A stretch of DNA of 64,000 bases from assembly GCA_964057225.1 (NCBI GenBank), contig OZ059897.1, positions 5,518,001 through 5,582,000 of the forward strand, given 5' to 3'. The stretch comes from Auanema rhodensis (Eukaryota; Nematoda; Chromadorea; Rhabditida; Rhabditidae). The position numbers and the translations under genes were made by a program. The notes beneath the pieces were generated by a model, which saw only the letters and a list, made by a program, of their open reading frames with translations, was not told where the DNA came from and ran no database searches. Shown here piece after piece: positions 48,498-60,989 of this stretch (within the stretch, counting starts at the first letter, position 1; each line of letters starts with the position of its first letter).

Positions 48498-51400
48498 ACC
48501 GTATTTTGGACAAGTCACATTCTGCAACCATAATCTTTCATCAGCATATCGTAATAGTTCAAATCGCTTTGAATGTCATGTCAAAGTATTCTGGCAGTCC
48601 TCAGACGTTTTCATGAAAACGTTTTTTTCATATGAAAACCGTAATAATTATCATTTCGTCTTTATCATATTATCATTCTCTATCTCTTTTTGTTCCTCTT
48701 TCACCACCAAATTTTAGTTTCTCTGTCTCTATTTCTAGCCTAATATCTCATATACTTCTAACTTCTCCCTCTCATTAAATCACTAACTCTCGCTGGCTGT
48801 CTTTCAGTTTCATCTTTTGCTCTAATTTTTCTACTTTTTTTCCTTTTTCTGTTATTGATATGTTAAATGATTTATTTCCGGCGGTTCTCTTTCTTTAATC
48901 GTTCGCTTGAAACAAAAGAATATGAAATAATTGAAAAATGAATGATTGGAATGTAATAGAATTTGGAAAATGTACTTCATATTTCAAATATGCAAACTGT
49001 AACCGGCGTTAGTTATTCTGCATCAACAGTTCCGGAAATCTATTTTTTTTTGTTTTCCGAAGATATTATATTTCGGCTTATACTATATATGAGCAAATAT
49101 GAGTTTTTCTGCTAACTATTTGTTATCTCAGTTCAGCAACTAAGAAGAGATATTATAACAAATTTTCTGATGTATAGTATGAAGTAACAAGGATTACCGT
49201 CTAAGACTTTGGAATTATTGGAAGCTTAATCACATAATTTAGAAATTGAGTTTAAAAAAAAAAGAATTTAAATCATTAAAAGGGTATTGTAGGATTATAT
49301 TTATTAGAAAATGAAATTCTGCTTGCAATACAACCGTTCTATCATCTTATGATCTTATGAATCATTTCACGTACACACGTACACACGTGAGTTTTGAATT
49401 AATTATTTCACGTACACATATTTGTATTTAAAATAAATTCGTGAAAATTGATAAAACAATATATGAAGTACATATTTTTATTTTATATATAGTATATATG
49501 AAATATTATATAAAAATAAAAACCTGTTTATTTTTCAATAAAAGCTTTAAAATGCTGAAATTATTGTTAATGAACATAAAGATTTTATTAAATATATAGC
49601 AATTCTTCATTCTTCTTATATATACATTCTTTCAAATTATAATTATATGATTTATATTAAGCTTAATCATTTAATCATTTCGATGATATTCCCCTCTTAT
49701 CCCAATAAATCATTTCAAGAAATTGAAATGCTAAGAATGATGATGATGACGATATTGAACATCATGATCATGATGAAGTCAACGCCAATGTTTTGGACTA
49801 TGAAGTCACATATGATTTTTAAAGATACCGAAACATTTTTGATAAAACATTTTCAATTGATTAGAAATATAAATTTCTATATATATAAATAATATTTATA
49901 TCGTTATTCTTCTATTTATAAGTTTATTAGAAATATAGATATAAAAATCTAATCTTGTCTTATCATATGAAACGATTTAAAGGTTTCCAAGGATTTTTGC
50001 AATTTTATAAGCTAAAACATATAACTTTTTGGTTTTATTTCAAATAAATATATAATGTAAACATAAGTGCAGATATGTTTCTTCAAAAGGAAAATATATA
50101 CTTTGTTCTCTTTCATTTTCTATATTTTGTTCAGAAAATAATTTTTATTATTCCATAACAGTGGATCTAATCTCAAATTTGATGATCATAAAGTCAATGA
50201 AATCTATTCCTGAAGCTCATTCGCACTATTCTTTGTCAGTAAAACAAAATAAAGATAGAGAGAGAGTTAGAGAGATTGAGAGAGAGGGGGGAGTGGATGA
50301 TGGAGGAAGAATAGAGAGACTGACATGAGATAAGCCATGTTCTATCTTTAGCCACATTATTGATATTTAGCGATATGATTGGTTAGAAGTATGGGCAGAC
50401 TTGACAAGACAAGTTACAGGAAACGAATTATTATAGTTATTCTATAACAGTATTAATCCATATCTATATATATATATGTATATATATAAACATACAAATT
50501 ATATTTTTTATGTTTAATTTATGTGAATTTAATCTTCTTTTCTTCATTTTTTTGCAATTTTAAAGAAAAATTTCCGTTTCTGAATAGGTTAAATCTGTAG
50601 AGAATTAATGTTTCCGAATGAAAATGAAGTTATTAAATGGTTCGCCGAAAGCATTTCGTTCTATTAGAGCATATACGAAATTACTTTTTCATCTAAAAGA
50701 TATAAAATTCTCTCTTTATATCTTCTTATAAATGGAAAAAAGGCAAAATTTTGTAAGGCTGGGCGAGAGAGAAAGGCATTGGGGAGGAGTCAGGAGGTTT
50801 CCCAAGTCACATTAGAATAGTTCTCGTCGTCGTCGTCTTCTTCTTGTGAATCTGTCTGTCTGATGTGATGTGTATATACGTATGCATGTGTATCTATGTA
50901 TGTTTCTGCTCTCCTTTCCTTGTTGTAATATAGAAAACGATGACAACGAAGGAGAAATGCTAGACCAAAGGGACGTCGTCGTCGACGTCTTTGCCTTCGT
51001 CCATCTTCACATCGTTGTCATCGTTGTCGCCCGGTATCATGGTCAGCATTATCATCATGATCAGGAGCGACACGTATTCTTCTCTAAGCATCTATAATGT
51101 TGATGATCACGTTAATTCTCGGTTTGTCTATGACCTAACTGATAGACTATCAGAAGTTAGACCATCTATCACAATTTGATTCGACTTTATTAATTTTGTT
51201 CAAAATAAAAATATATTTGAATTGCTATTCAATTACTATATTTTTATAATAATCTTTGAATCTTTTTTTTTTTTTTTTTTGTTAAATATTTTTATAAATT
51301 GTACTAAAACATTGCCTGTTTTGGATATATACAACTTCCGTTTATCATCTATCAGTTTATAATTCCCATTCAATACAACTGGCTTATAGAATTTCTTATA

Positions 51401-51956
51401 AGATCAAATTGCAAATAGTTTATGAAATCATCGAAAATCAACAAAAATAAAGATTATCTACTATCAATGCTATCTATGCTATTTATAGTTATTTTTTAAT
51501 TTTTTTCTTTTCATCTTTCAAACCTCTACTGTCTCTCTTTCTATTTCTCTCTCTCTTTTCTTTTTTTTTGTTAAATTCACATGATTATATTGAAAAACAC
51601 AAAAAGGTGTGAGGTAGTTGTCTTCGTTATCTCGTTTACAGCATAATCACAAGTGTTTTCTTTCCGAAAAATCATGTTTCATAGTGATATGGTATAACAG
51701 ATGTACTGAAGATATGCATTTTCTCTCTCTCTTTCTAATTCTCTCTCTCTCTCTCTACTTCTTCTTTCTTTTGTTCCTGCCCCTTTTCTACCCTTTCCTA
51801 CCTCTAACAATCATTGCCGAATCAAAATCATATTACTGTACTTATCCATTTAATAATTATTTCTTGTCTATGACATAATATGCTTCTAAAAATAATGTTC
51901 ATATCAAATTCATAGATAAACATTAAAAAAATAAATTTTTCTTTAATGTTTTCTAG

Positions 51957-52027
51957 ATAACGTACGATACTCTCACATCTGCGTGCATTGAGTTTTGCCC
52001 GTCTGAGTGTCTAGGGCGATTTGATAA
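51957..52027 (+). CDS. Candidate alternative 5' exon of the ClC gene
   Basis: A 71-bp open exon-like segment with acceptor GTTTTCTAG and donor GATAA|GTGAGT, ending in phase 2 as the common ClC exon 2 requires. It encodes a Cys-containing stretch (core LTSACIEFCPSECLGRF). There is no ATG inside, so an upstream start exon would be needed. It is the least certain member of the candidate set. Confidence 0.3.
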
Positions 52028-52361
52028 GTGAGTTACTGTAATCGGTTTAAAATCCTACAACATTCGTCCTTATATTCTTGAAAATTATTGTTATACTTAG
52101 ATATATACTATATATCTTATTGATATATTGATATACACACATACATGTATACTGTAACTATAATATAGTTTATAAAGGTTTCTTTTCAAAAATAGATAGA
52201 TGATGCCCAATGAACAACATTAGTTTTGTTCTTTCTAGCAAAGCTAATGTGATTTTCCTTATTCAGCAAGATAATTCTCGATCATCACATGACCAAAATA
52301 TCATTCATAAAACGATTTATTTTATGTCATGCTTTGTCTATTTTAAGATTTTCATGCTCTC

Positions 52362-52365
<4 letters not shown>

Positions 52366-52413
<48 letters not shown>
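52366..52413. repeat. (CT)n microsatellite
   Basis: Nearly pure CT tract ~370 bp upstream of the first assigned ClC start codon. Confidence 0.95.
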
Positions 52414-52417
<4 letters not shown>

Positions 52418-52578
52418 CTTTCTCTTAGTCATTTAATTTTTCTTTAATTTTTGTTCTTCATACTTTTTCTTTTTTTTTGTATTTCTTTTTCATTTGTTAA
52501 GCATTCATTTTTTTTGAAATGTAACACTTAATCATTTCCAATCTTTTAATAACAACTATAACTCTAAATTTGTTTTTT

Positions 52579-52585
52579 TTTCTAG
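52579..52585 (+). promoter_or_regulatory. Likely 5' UTR splice acceptor of ClC isoform
   Basis: A T run followed by TTTCTAG begins a GC-richer leader that runs to ATG 52738. The leader has an in-frame TAA just before the ATG, so that ATG is a real start. The acceptor may be used in cis or by a spliced leader. Confidence 0.45.
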
Positions 52586-52737
52586 AAAAACAATCTGCGT
52601 GTGCGTGTGTTTGTGATCATTGGCTAAAAAGGCGAAAACGATCAAGAACAGCACGGCCGCCACAATAACGACGACAACGCCGCCGAAGCAGAAGTAGAAA
52701 GTCTCATCGGGAACAGTTCGAGATCTGTCATTAAAAA

Positions 52738-55700
52738 ATGTTTGAAAAGGAGAACGGAACCTGCACAACGACAGATGACAAAAATCCTCTGAATCCAACA
52801 TCAGTTGCTAGCAGCAAGGCCAAGGACGATACGTTGGAGGCCGGTGATAAAGGGTAATTTTGAAAACTTAAAAACCTTTTGATCGTTGAACCCATATTGA
52901 TTGTCATTATTATCATCATACTTTGGGTAATATAATGATCAGTACAATCAATCTATCCTACCCTACTAGCTAAATTCCTGTTATATTCCTCAATTTGTTT
53001 TCACTAACTTCATCAAACTCAACGACACGTCATCATCCAGTTAGATGCAGAAGTACAGGAAAACAATTCCTCTTGGTTATGTTAAATATTCTCGCTTACG
53101 GTATGAATATTCTCTGAATTTTTCTATTTTTATTGTTTTCCGCATCACGTTTTCGTTTCTTCATCTCTATTTCCTTAAACAATAGTTTGAACTTATCGAA
53201 CAAACTACATCATGGGGAAGAGGGGGGGATTCCCTTTCATTTTAACAATTAAGAACCGAAATTTGAATTGAACAAAAAACTTTTTTGAACATTATAATGT
53301 AAGTTTTTAAAGTTTTATGATTCATATTATTATTTTTAGAAAAAAAGTTTTTATTTTTAATTATAAATATATAAAGTTTATATATTTTATTTAAAACATA
53401 TAGTACATTGAGTAATGTTGCAACTTCATCTTTTTCATGATCATGTTAAGTATTGATGATCAATCTGATCATCATCTTTCTCTTATATTCTGAAGTTAAA
53501 ATCATCTGAATCATTTTAATTTATTAAAAAAATGTAATATTCTGATCATCTAAAGGTGATAAGTACATTCAAATCTATTTTCATAACCAGCATCTTCTCT
53601 TTTCGTTTTCTTGTTCTCATTGTTGCTTGACGTTGTCATCAGTGATGAAAACGAGGAAGAAGGTTGACGTCAACGCCAGAAATTGTCATTTCTGCTCTCG
53701 TCGTTCTCCATTCCCAAAGCCAAAACTAATAGTTTCCGTTACACTAAAAACCGGTCAGTAACTCAAAAGATAACGTGAAAATGGAAGAGAGAAATAGAGA
53801 GAGACAGATATGGAGTTGTCGACGACGTCGTCATCTATCAACGCCTCATTCCCCTGAGAAATTCAGGCGGATACCGTCCATATATGAACGGATTGGCCTC
53901 ACGAGTTGGTATCACATTCAATAATCTTATTCAAGTTCTTTGTAACAAAAGAAAGCAAAGTGAGTATGATTAAGATTCTTGTACTGTACCTGCTATTTCC
54001 CTTTTGACCCTTTTTTCGGAAGAAAAGATTCATCAAACGTTCATTTGATACACATAATATGATTTGAGTCAAAGTTATTTTAGTGTTGTCAAACAAGAAA
54101 AAGATAATTTTTGAATTATAATTCTCAAATAATTACAGTATTTCTGATAATATTGTAGAATATGATGAAATATAAAATTGAAATGACATTCCAATAAAGA
54201 AATGATTATGAGTTTCCTTATTTAGAACTCAAATTCTTGATATGATAAACTGATACCCAGATCGTAGTTATAGAGAAATTTTGTATTTTTAATCTTTCTT
54301 ATCAGCTAATTTTTAAGTTTTATCTTGTATGTATGTTTATGACTCTTGGAAACAAACTATTTTTATCCCAAATTGCAAGAAAGTCAAAGAATTTGAAATT
54401 ATACAGTTCATTCTCATTTTTATATAAAATTATAACTTTTAAGAGGTTTTTTCTTTGTAAATATGGTCAAAACTAAATATCTTAACTCTTCTACATCTTT
54501 TCTAATCTGGTATTTTATAACCGGAAACTGACGTGACGGCATATAGTTATATGTGTAGTTAAGGATTGGATTTACTTTGGCTTGATTGGAACAGAAATGA
54601 TCAATCTAAAATATTTGTTATATCTTGAATCAGAGCCGTTCTCTCCAATCACTCTTCATATATCTCTCTCTCTCTATCTATTTCTCTTCCTTGGTATTGT
54701 TGTCATCAATCATCTTATAAGGATGTTTCCGGTACCTTCAGCATAGAAATCAATGTTATTGCTCAGGATGATTAAATTAGATCAGCTCTCATCGTTCACA
54801 GTTCAATCCAGTTAGGCAAGGGAATCCCAAACCTTACTTCTTCTCCTTTTTCTTAATCTCTCTCTTTCTCTCTCTCTCTAATTGTCTCTTTCCATACAAG
54901 GGAATGAATGACTAAAAAACCAGACATAACTATCAATCAATATTGTCATTTTTCCATAACAACATATCAAAATGAATTACATCTGTAACTTTATTTCTAA
55001 TAAACTGGTACTCTATCTTAGCTATCCTCTCTATCTTTCACATACTATTTCTTTATCTTTTTTCGAAAATTATCAGCTTTATGTCTGTATATTAATGATT
55101 GATCGATGAACGTTCAAGATATTGTCTTTGGACTTACGGTATCGGAACAGGCAGTTGACCGCGTCGCGATCGCTCGCTTCGCAGACGAAACCCTCGAGGC
55201 GACGTCACTGATGGATTGGTAGTTTCTCCTTTGCTTGTATCACCTCATATTCAAGAATATCAAAACATTACTTTAATCTTATCAAGCTTTATTCTCTCTA
55301 AAATATAAGATTCAATGGCAGTCTTTGAATTACTCAGGTATGTTTTTATACATTAAATCTGTCTCTCCGATAAATCTAAAGATGCAAATCATGGACTCTT
55401 AATGACGTTATTTGTAGATTTTATCAAAGGTTTCTAAATTTATCTTGCTAAAATAATTTGAAAGCATCTACATAGCAATATCTTTTTTTATTTCCAATTT
55501 GAAGACAATGAAATTCATATTCTTGAAGTGATTTCAGTTGAGTTGTTACAGACAATTTTTATCAGATTTTTGGTAATAACATAGACTACTTAATAGATTC
55601 TTTATTTCTGATAATATATTTTCCTCGATTCCTTTTATGAATATCAATACTTTTGGATTTTTTTTCAATTTTTTTGATCAATTTCCATTTCTAGTAAGCA

Positions 55701-58700
55701 TTGTCAATCAATATACATCGAAATTTCATTGTGAAATATATTGGCCCAATAGAACTAAGAACCGGTTGGCAAATAGTGCTATGTGAATGAATTGTGTATT
55801 GAGAATTGGAAATGAAAAAAAAAAACATTTTTTTTAAGGATAATTGACTAAGATGTTGTCAGAGTTTAAAAAGTAATATGTGTAAAACCTTGAGGACGTT
55901 GGAATGACAGATGGACTGAGAGATTGAACAGATTTAGTTATATGAATCCAGTTGTTATAACTTGGAGAAATTAAAAAAAATACGAAACGAATACAAAAAG
56001 AGAGAGAGAAAAGACAGACAGATAGATGTGAAGTAAGGATACACCATGAGAACAAGGTTCAAATGATGTCATAGATTGAGATAAATAAATTTGATGAGCT
56101 TCAGTGTCCGGTTAATGAATGTATGAATGAATGTTCAGCTAACATTTACTGTAGACTCATGTTGGAAAAAGCGTTGTATGTTTCCAACTTTCAATATAAT
56201 TTAATAATTTTCTTTTGCTTATACCATTAAACCATTAAAGTTTTACTTTTTAAGCTTTTTATTTGACATCATTCTTTCATTTTCAAATATTACGGTAGCG
56301 ATTTGATATGAAAGAAAATTAGTATCAGTGTTGTCAAATCAAATAATTATAAATGAAATGATATGTATTATCTTTCATTTCTTTCTATTTCTCAGATATA
56401 TTTTTAAAATTCTTTTTCATTTCATTGAAAGAAAATAAATTTCATTGAGGACCAATTACCGACGATTTCACTTCAAAGATCGTATCGTCATGTATAGATT
56501 TTCTTCTAATTTGAATAACAGTTTTATGTTATTTCTTTGAAGCAAAAAAAAGATTTTTAAACTCAAATCAAAGCTTGAATGTCACTTTCGATTTCCATTT
56601 CAATTCTTAAAATACTTTCACCTCTCCTTGAATGTTTTAACTATCGCAACAATCTATTCCATGTTGTGTCTTTTATTTTTTCAAAAATAAAACGAAAATG
56701 AAGCGCTTCATTGTCTATCAAATTCCTCAATTTTTCATATTTCACCCAACAATATTCATTAAAAAATGGTTAATGAATAAATTAAATAATGAGTTGAAAT
56801 AAGAATTTATAAGAATTTTTTTTATAATTTTATATTTTTAGCACTGATAATCAGGAACAGCAAGGCTTGCTGGATGATGATGATGATGAGCATGATGAGC
56901 AAAATGACGAAGATGATTATGACCAATATGATCAAGAAAATTACTATTTGGATGATCCGAAGCCATCTCGTAAAGAAACAATGGAACAATTCCTACATCG
57001 TATGTTATTGCTTTAACTATATCATATAGTTTATTTATTTTTTCTTTAGGACAATTTCGAAATGTCGTTCATTTCCTTGTTGAAGATTGGTTTTTAAGTG
57101 CTATGCTTGGTATTATAACAGCTATATTATCAATTTTTATGGATGTAATTATTGAATATATGCAGCATTGTATAATATAATTTATATAATTTATACTAAT
57201 TTTAATATAATTTAAGATAAAGTTTACTTGTATACAATGGCGAGTGAACGCAGTTTCACATCTGGATTGGCTACTTGGATCCTATTCAGTACAATACTTG
57301 TAGGCTTAGCATCATTCTATTGTTATGCATTCGGAAAACAAGCTGTTGGTATGTTTAATATGAAAATCATTTTAATTTTTAAAAACTTCAATAATAGGTT
57401 CTGGAATTCCTGAAGTCAAAGTTATTATCCATGGATTTGCTTTAAAGAATTATCTCAGTTTTCGAACTTTAATAGCTAAAATAGTTGGTTTAACATTATG
57501 TCTTGGTGCGGGAATGCCAATCGGTAAAGAAGTAAGCTTTCATCTGAAGTTAGATTCACAATAAAATTCTTTTTTCAAGGGACCATTTGTACATATTGGA
57601 GCTATTGTTGCAACTTTATTAACGAAAGCAACCGAGGCTTGTCAATATAATTCATTTTTTTCTAACGAAGGTCGTCAGATGGAAATGCTTAGTACTGGAT
57701 GTGCTGTAGGAATAGCTTGTACTTTCTCAGCACCAGCTGGAGGTTAGAATACTTGCTTTAACTAAGAATTACCAATCATGTTATTCCATTTTAGCTGTAT
57801 TATACGGTATTGAGTCAACATCTAAATACTTTGCCGTCAAGAACTATTGGAGACAATTCTTTGCTACAACATGCTCCGCAATCATTTTCCGTTTTGCGAT
57901 GTCAGCTATTGTACCTCGTCATATTGGTAACCAACTTTAAAAAACTTAATTAGCAACTTAATTATAATTTAAGCTGGAACTATTATGGCATATTATCAAA
58001 CAACATTCCCAAATGAAGTATTTCTTATTGAAGAAATTCCATTCTTCTTACTATTAGGGTAAATTCAAAAATTTAATTTTTCAAATATTTATAATTAAAA
58101 ATATTTTTCAGAATTGTATATGGTTTATTGGGAGCTACTTTTGTATTTGTTCATCGTCGTATTGCCACATTCCGTAAACGTAATCGTGGATATGTGAAGA
58201 TATTTGGTTCCAGGTAAATTCTAAATTCTAATTTTTTTCTTGAAAAATATATTTTTCAATATTAATTTTGTAATTTAAAAAAAAATTTAGACCTGTTGCA
58301 TTCACCATTTTGATGGCTTTCATCTATGCTGTAGTATCTTGCCCTGATGGTCTTGGACAATACTTTGCTGGACAAGTAATCAGATTTTTTCATTTTTTAT
58401 TGAAAATTAATTATTTAATTACAGTATACCTTCCGTGAAACATTAGTTGATTTCTTAGCTAATTGCACATTCTCGGCTTCACCTAATGCTACAAATGCTT
58501 GTCCACCTGAAATCTTAAGACATTGGACATCATACAGTAGTGAATTCCATCCCCTATCATCATTATCTATCTACTTTGTCTTTTATGTGAGTTGAATTTT
58601 TATTTTTTTTTTAATTTTATCTATAAGCTTTTAGTTCTTCATGGTGGCTTTATTCGTTTCTCTTTATTGGCCCGCTGGTATTTTCGTTCCTTGTTTCGTT

Positions 58701-60989
58701 ATTGGAGCCTGTGGAGGCCGAATCTTTGGAGAAGTATGAAAATCAAACTTGTTTCCATTTTACTTTGAAATATTTTAGGCTTTGGCTACTTATTGGCCAG
58801 ATGGTTTCCGTGGAATCGATGGTCCACAGATTTATCCCGGGCTTTATGCTGTAGTAGGTGAGTACAAGAAGACATGAAATTAGTTGTTCAAATTTGAATT
58901 TCCAGGTGCTGCTGCATTTACCGGATCAGTTACTCATTCTCTCTCCTTAGCTCTGATTGTATGTGAAACAACTGGACAATTATGTGCCCTCCTTCCTGTT
59001 CTTGTAAGAAATTTCAATGCTCAAAGTCAAAAATGGTTAATGTGATATTTCAGATTGCTTTAATGGTTGCTAATGCTATCAGTAGTTTCTTACAACCATC
59101 TATTTATGAAAGCATTATTAAGATTCAAGGATATCCATATCTAGCTGATCTTCCACCTAGTCGTATTAGGTTTGTTTTAAATTTTCAAATTTAACTATAA
59201 CATATAATACATGTCATATAGTATATAATATTTAATTTTAGTGTTCATACTATGAAAGTTGATCGTGTTATGGTTCGTGATATTGTATTTATCACAAAAG
59301 AAACAACATATCGTGAGCTTCGTGAAATTCTTCTTGAAACTCCTACACTCCGATCGTATCCATTTGTAACTGATCGCAGTATGTGTCTCAATATAATTAC
59401 TCAATTCATCTATTATTCTTTCAGAAACAATGGTATTATTGGGTAGTGTTGGCCGTAGGTATCTTATTTATCTTTTGGAAAAGAAGCTCGGACCTGATCC
59501 AATCAATCTTAGCAGAAACGGACGTCGTAGTAGACGCGCTTCTGAAATTTTCAACGTCGTTGCTCCATTCAGGTATTTCATATACATCAGTTAGTCATTC
59601 ACAAATTGTTTAATTCAGACGTGGTTCTTCATTCACTAATGCTAATCATGCTTTGAACAATCATCAAGTTCTTACTGATCGTCAAATCAGTGGAAATACT
59701 CTGTTGGCTCATTCACCTTTACATGAAGATCGTGGATCTCGTGGTCCATTAGCTGGCCTTCTATATAGCCAAAATGAACCAACATCCTCAGTGGTATATT
59801 GAAATGTTTTTCTGAATTTTCAGTTAAAATCATATTTTCAGCCTTCTCTTGCTCGTCGTGCCGAGATCTTATCATCTAAGCTTGATCTTGATGATGTAGC
59901 TATTGATCCAGCTCCATTCCAATTGGTCCGTGGAACATCCCTTTACAAGGTGAGTATTGTAAAAATTTTCATTTTTTATCCTTAATTTGTGAAAAAAACA
60001 TTATAAAGGAAGAGTTGTTTTTAGTTTTTATTGAATAATTAATTTAGGTTCACACTTTGTTCTCTCTTCTTGCTCTTAATCATGCATACGTTACGGAACG
60101 TGGTCGTTTGATTGGAGTTGTTGCTTTAAAAGAGGTATGTGTATTGTTTCTATAATATCTTTAAAAGATATCATATTATTAATAATTCTTTATAAATAGC
60201 ATTAATATACTTTAATAATAATGAAAGACAAGTTCTTTTTCGTTATAAACGATTTAGCTAAAAGCATATGTATATAATAAAAGAAAGAAACGAGTAGCAT
60301 ATACATACATATAGATAGATAGATAGATAAGTTGATGCTTGTATGATTGTTTTGATGGTCACACCATCAAACACTATTATATACTATATATACTATATAT
60401 GTATATATGTATATATAATATTATATTTTTTCATGTAAAAGTGAAAGTGCAAAGCTTATTTCACGTGATTTTACATTTTATGTCAAATGTAATTAATGAT
60501 TTGAACATTAACGATAATGAATGATTGTGTATAGTTAACAATTATGATATTGCTTCAAATATCATACAACATGATTTGTAGCATGATTGACAACTTGAAA
60601 AAACGTTTTCAGTTATTTTCAAAAACAAAATATTTTATTTTATCTATTAATGCTATCATTATAAATCTATATTAGGGAAAATTGTCTTGATGAACTACTT
60701 ACACAAGATTGAGATGAATCAAAATCTAACCTATGTGATTTTCAGCTACGTGAAGCCTTCAACAACATTTACTCTCGGGGAGCTGTGCCAGTTAATCCAC
60801 GTGCCAGAACTGCTTCAGTATTTCGTCAAGATAATGGAGAAGCCAATGGAGATCAACCCATTCAAAATACCCATACTGCTAACGAGTAAGTTTTTGTAAA
60901 TATGCTTGAAATTTAAATTAAATTTTTATTATTTCAGGCTTGTTCATATAGAAGTTCCAGCAATAAATATTCACCGACATAGTCAATAA
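52738..60989 (+). CDS. ClC-type voltage-gated chloride channel with two CBS domains, 875 aa
   Basis: Exons: 52738-52853, 56842-56999, 57050-57169, 57217-57348, 57398-57531, 57580-57742, 57795-57926, 57974-58058, 58112-58213, 58291-58375, 58425-58586, 58635-58733, 58779-58857, 58906-59003, 59054-59169, 59242-59378, 59425-59572, 59619-59793, 59842-59949, 60048-60134, 60746-60885, 60938-60989. An acidic cytosolic N-terminus is followed by a membrane domain bearing the ClC anion-pore motifs GSGIPE (176-181), [11 protein letters not shown] with gating Glu220, and [11 protein letters not shown] (478-488). CBS1 lies near 594-650 and CBS2 near 762-820 ([35 protein letters not shown]). The layout matches plasma-membrane ClC-1/2/K channels, and the nematode clh genes by inference. 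It should carry Cl- for volume or excitability control. Intron 1 is 4 kb and holds candidate alternative starts. Confidence 0.93.
53045..53100 (+). CDS. Candidate alternative first exon of the ClC gene
   Basis: ATG-started frame [19 protein letters not shown] ending at donor CTTACG|GTATGA in phase 2, which joins in frame to common exon 2 at 56842. It is short and basic, unlike random AT-rich frames. No independent support. Confidence 0.4.
53781..53908 (+). CDS. Candidate alternative first exon of the ClC gene
   Basis: ATG-started, 128 bp, ending GAGTTG|GTATCA in phase 2 and joining in frame to common exon 2. The predicted peptide is strongly basic ([19 protein letters not shown]) with Ser/Pro sites resembling phosphorylation motifs, then [10 protein letters not shown]. 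It lies in a GC-elevated island with CpG-rich GTCGACGACGTCGTC, consistent with a coding exon or promoter. Confidence 0.5.
55106..55218 (+). CDS. Candidate alternative first exon of the ClC gene
   Basis: ATG-started, 113 bp, ending GGATTG|GTAGTT in phase 2 and joining in frame to common exon 2. It encodes [20 protein letters not shown] followed by an acidic stretch ([13 protein letters not shown]). It is one of the most GC- and CpG-rich spots in the window (around GCGTCGCGATCGCTCGC) inside a very AT-rich intron, which points to conserved coding use. Confidence 0.5.

Larger units (their letters stand above)
45063..50869. other. 5.8 kb intergenic region rich in simple repeats
   Basis: No complete gene seen. 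It holds GA tract 46746-46807, G run 47435-47445, CT tract 47787-47864, TTC tract 47891-47926 and C run 48482-48497. An ACGTG cluster lies at 45683-45704 and another at 49366-49420. Frames at 46581-46912, 47771-47995 and 48445-48717 are repeat shadows. An acidic stretch at about 49740-49820 (DDDDIEHHDHDEV then stop) and a minus-strand island at 46060-46141 (core GSTLAVFGCLDEWLPS) are isolated exon-like fragments only. Confidence 0.5.

Noticed and set aside
47771-48717. Plus-strand frames with Ser/Leu, poly-Phe and poly-Pro
   Set aside because: Produced by CT, TTC and poly-C runs.
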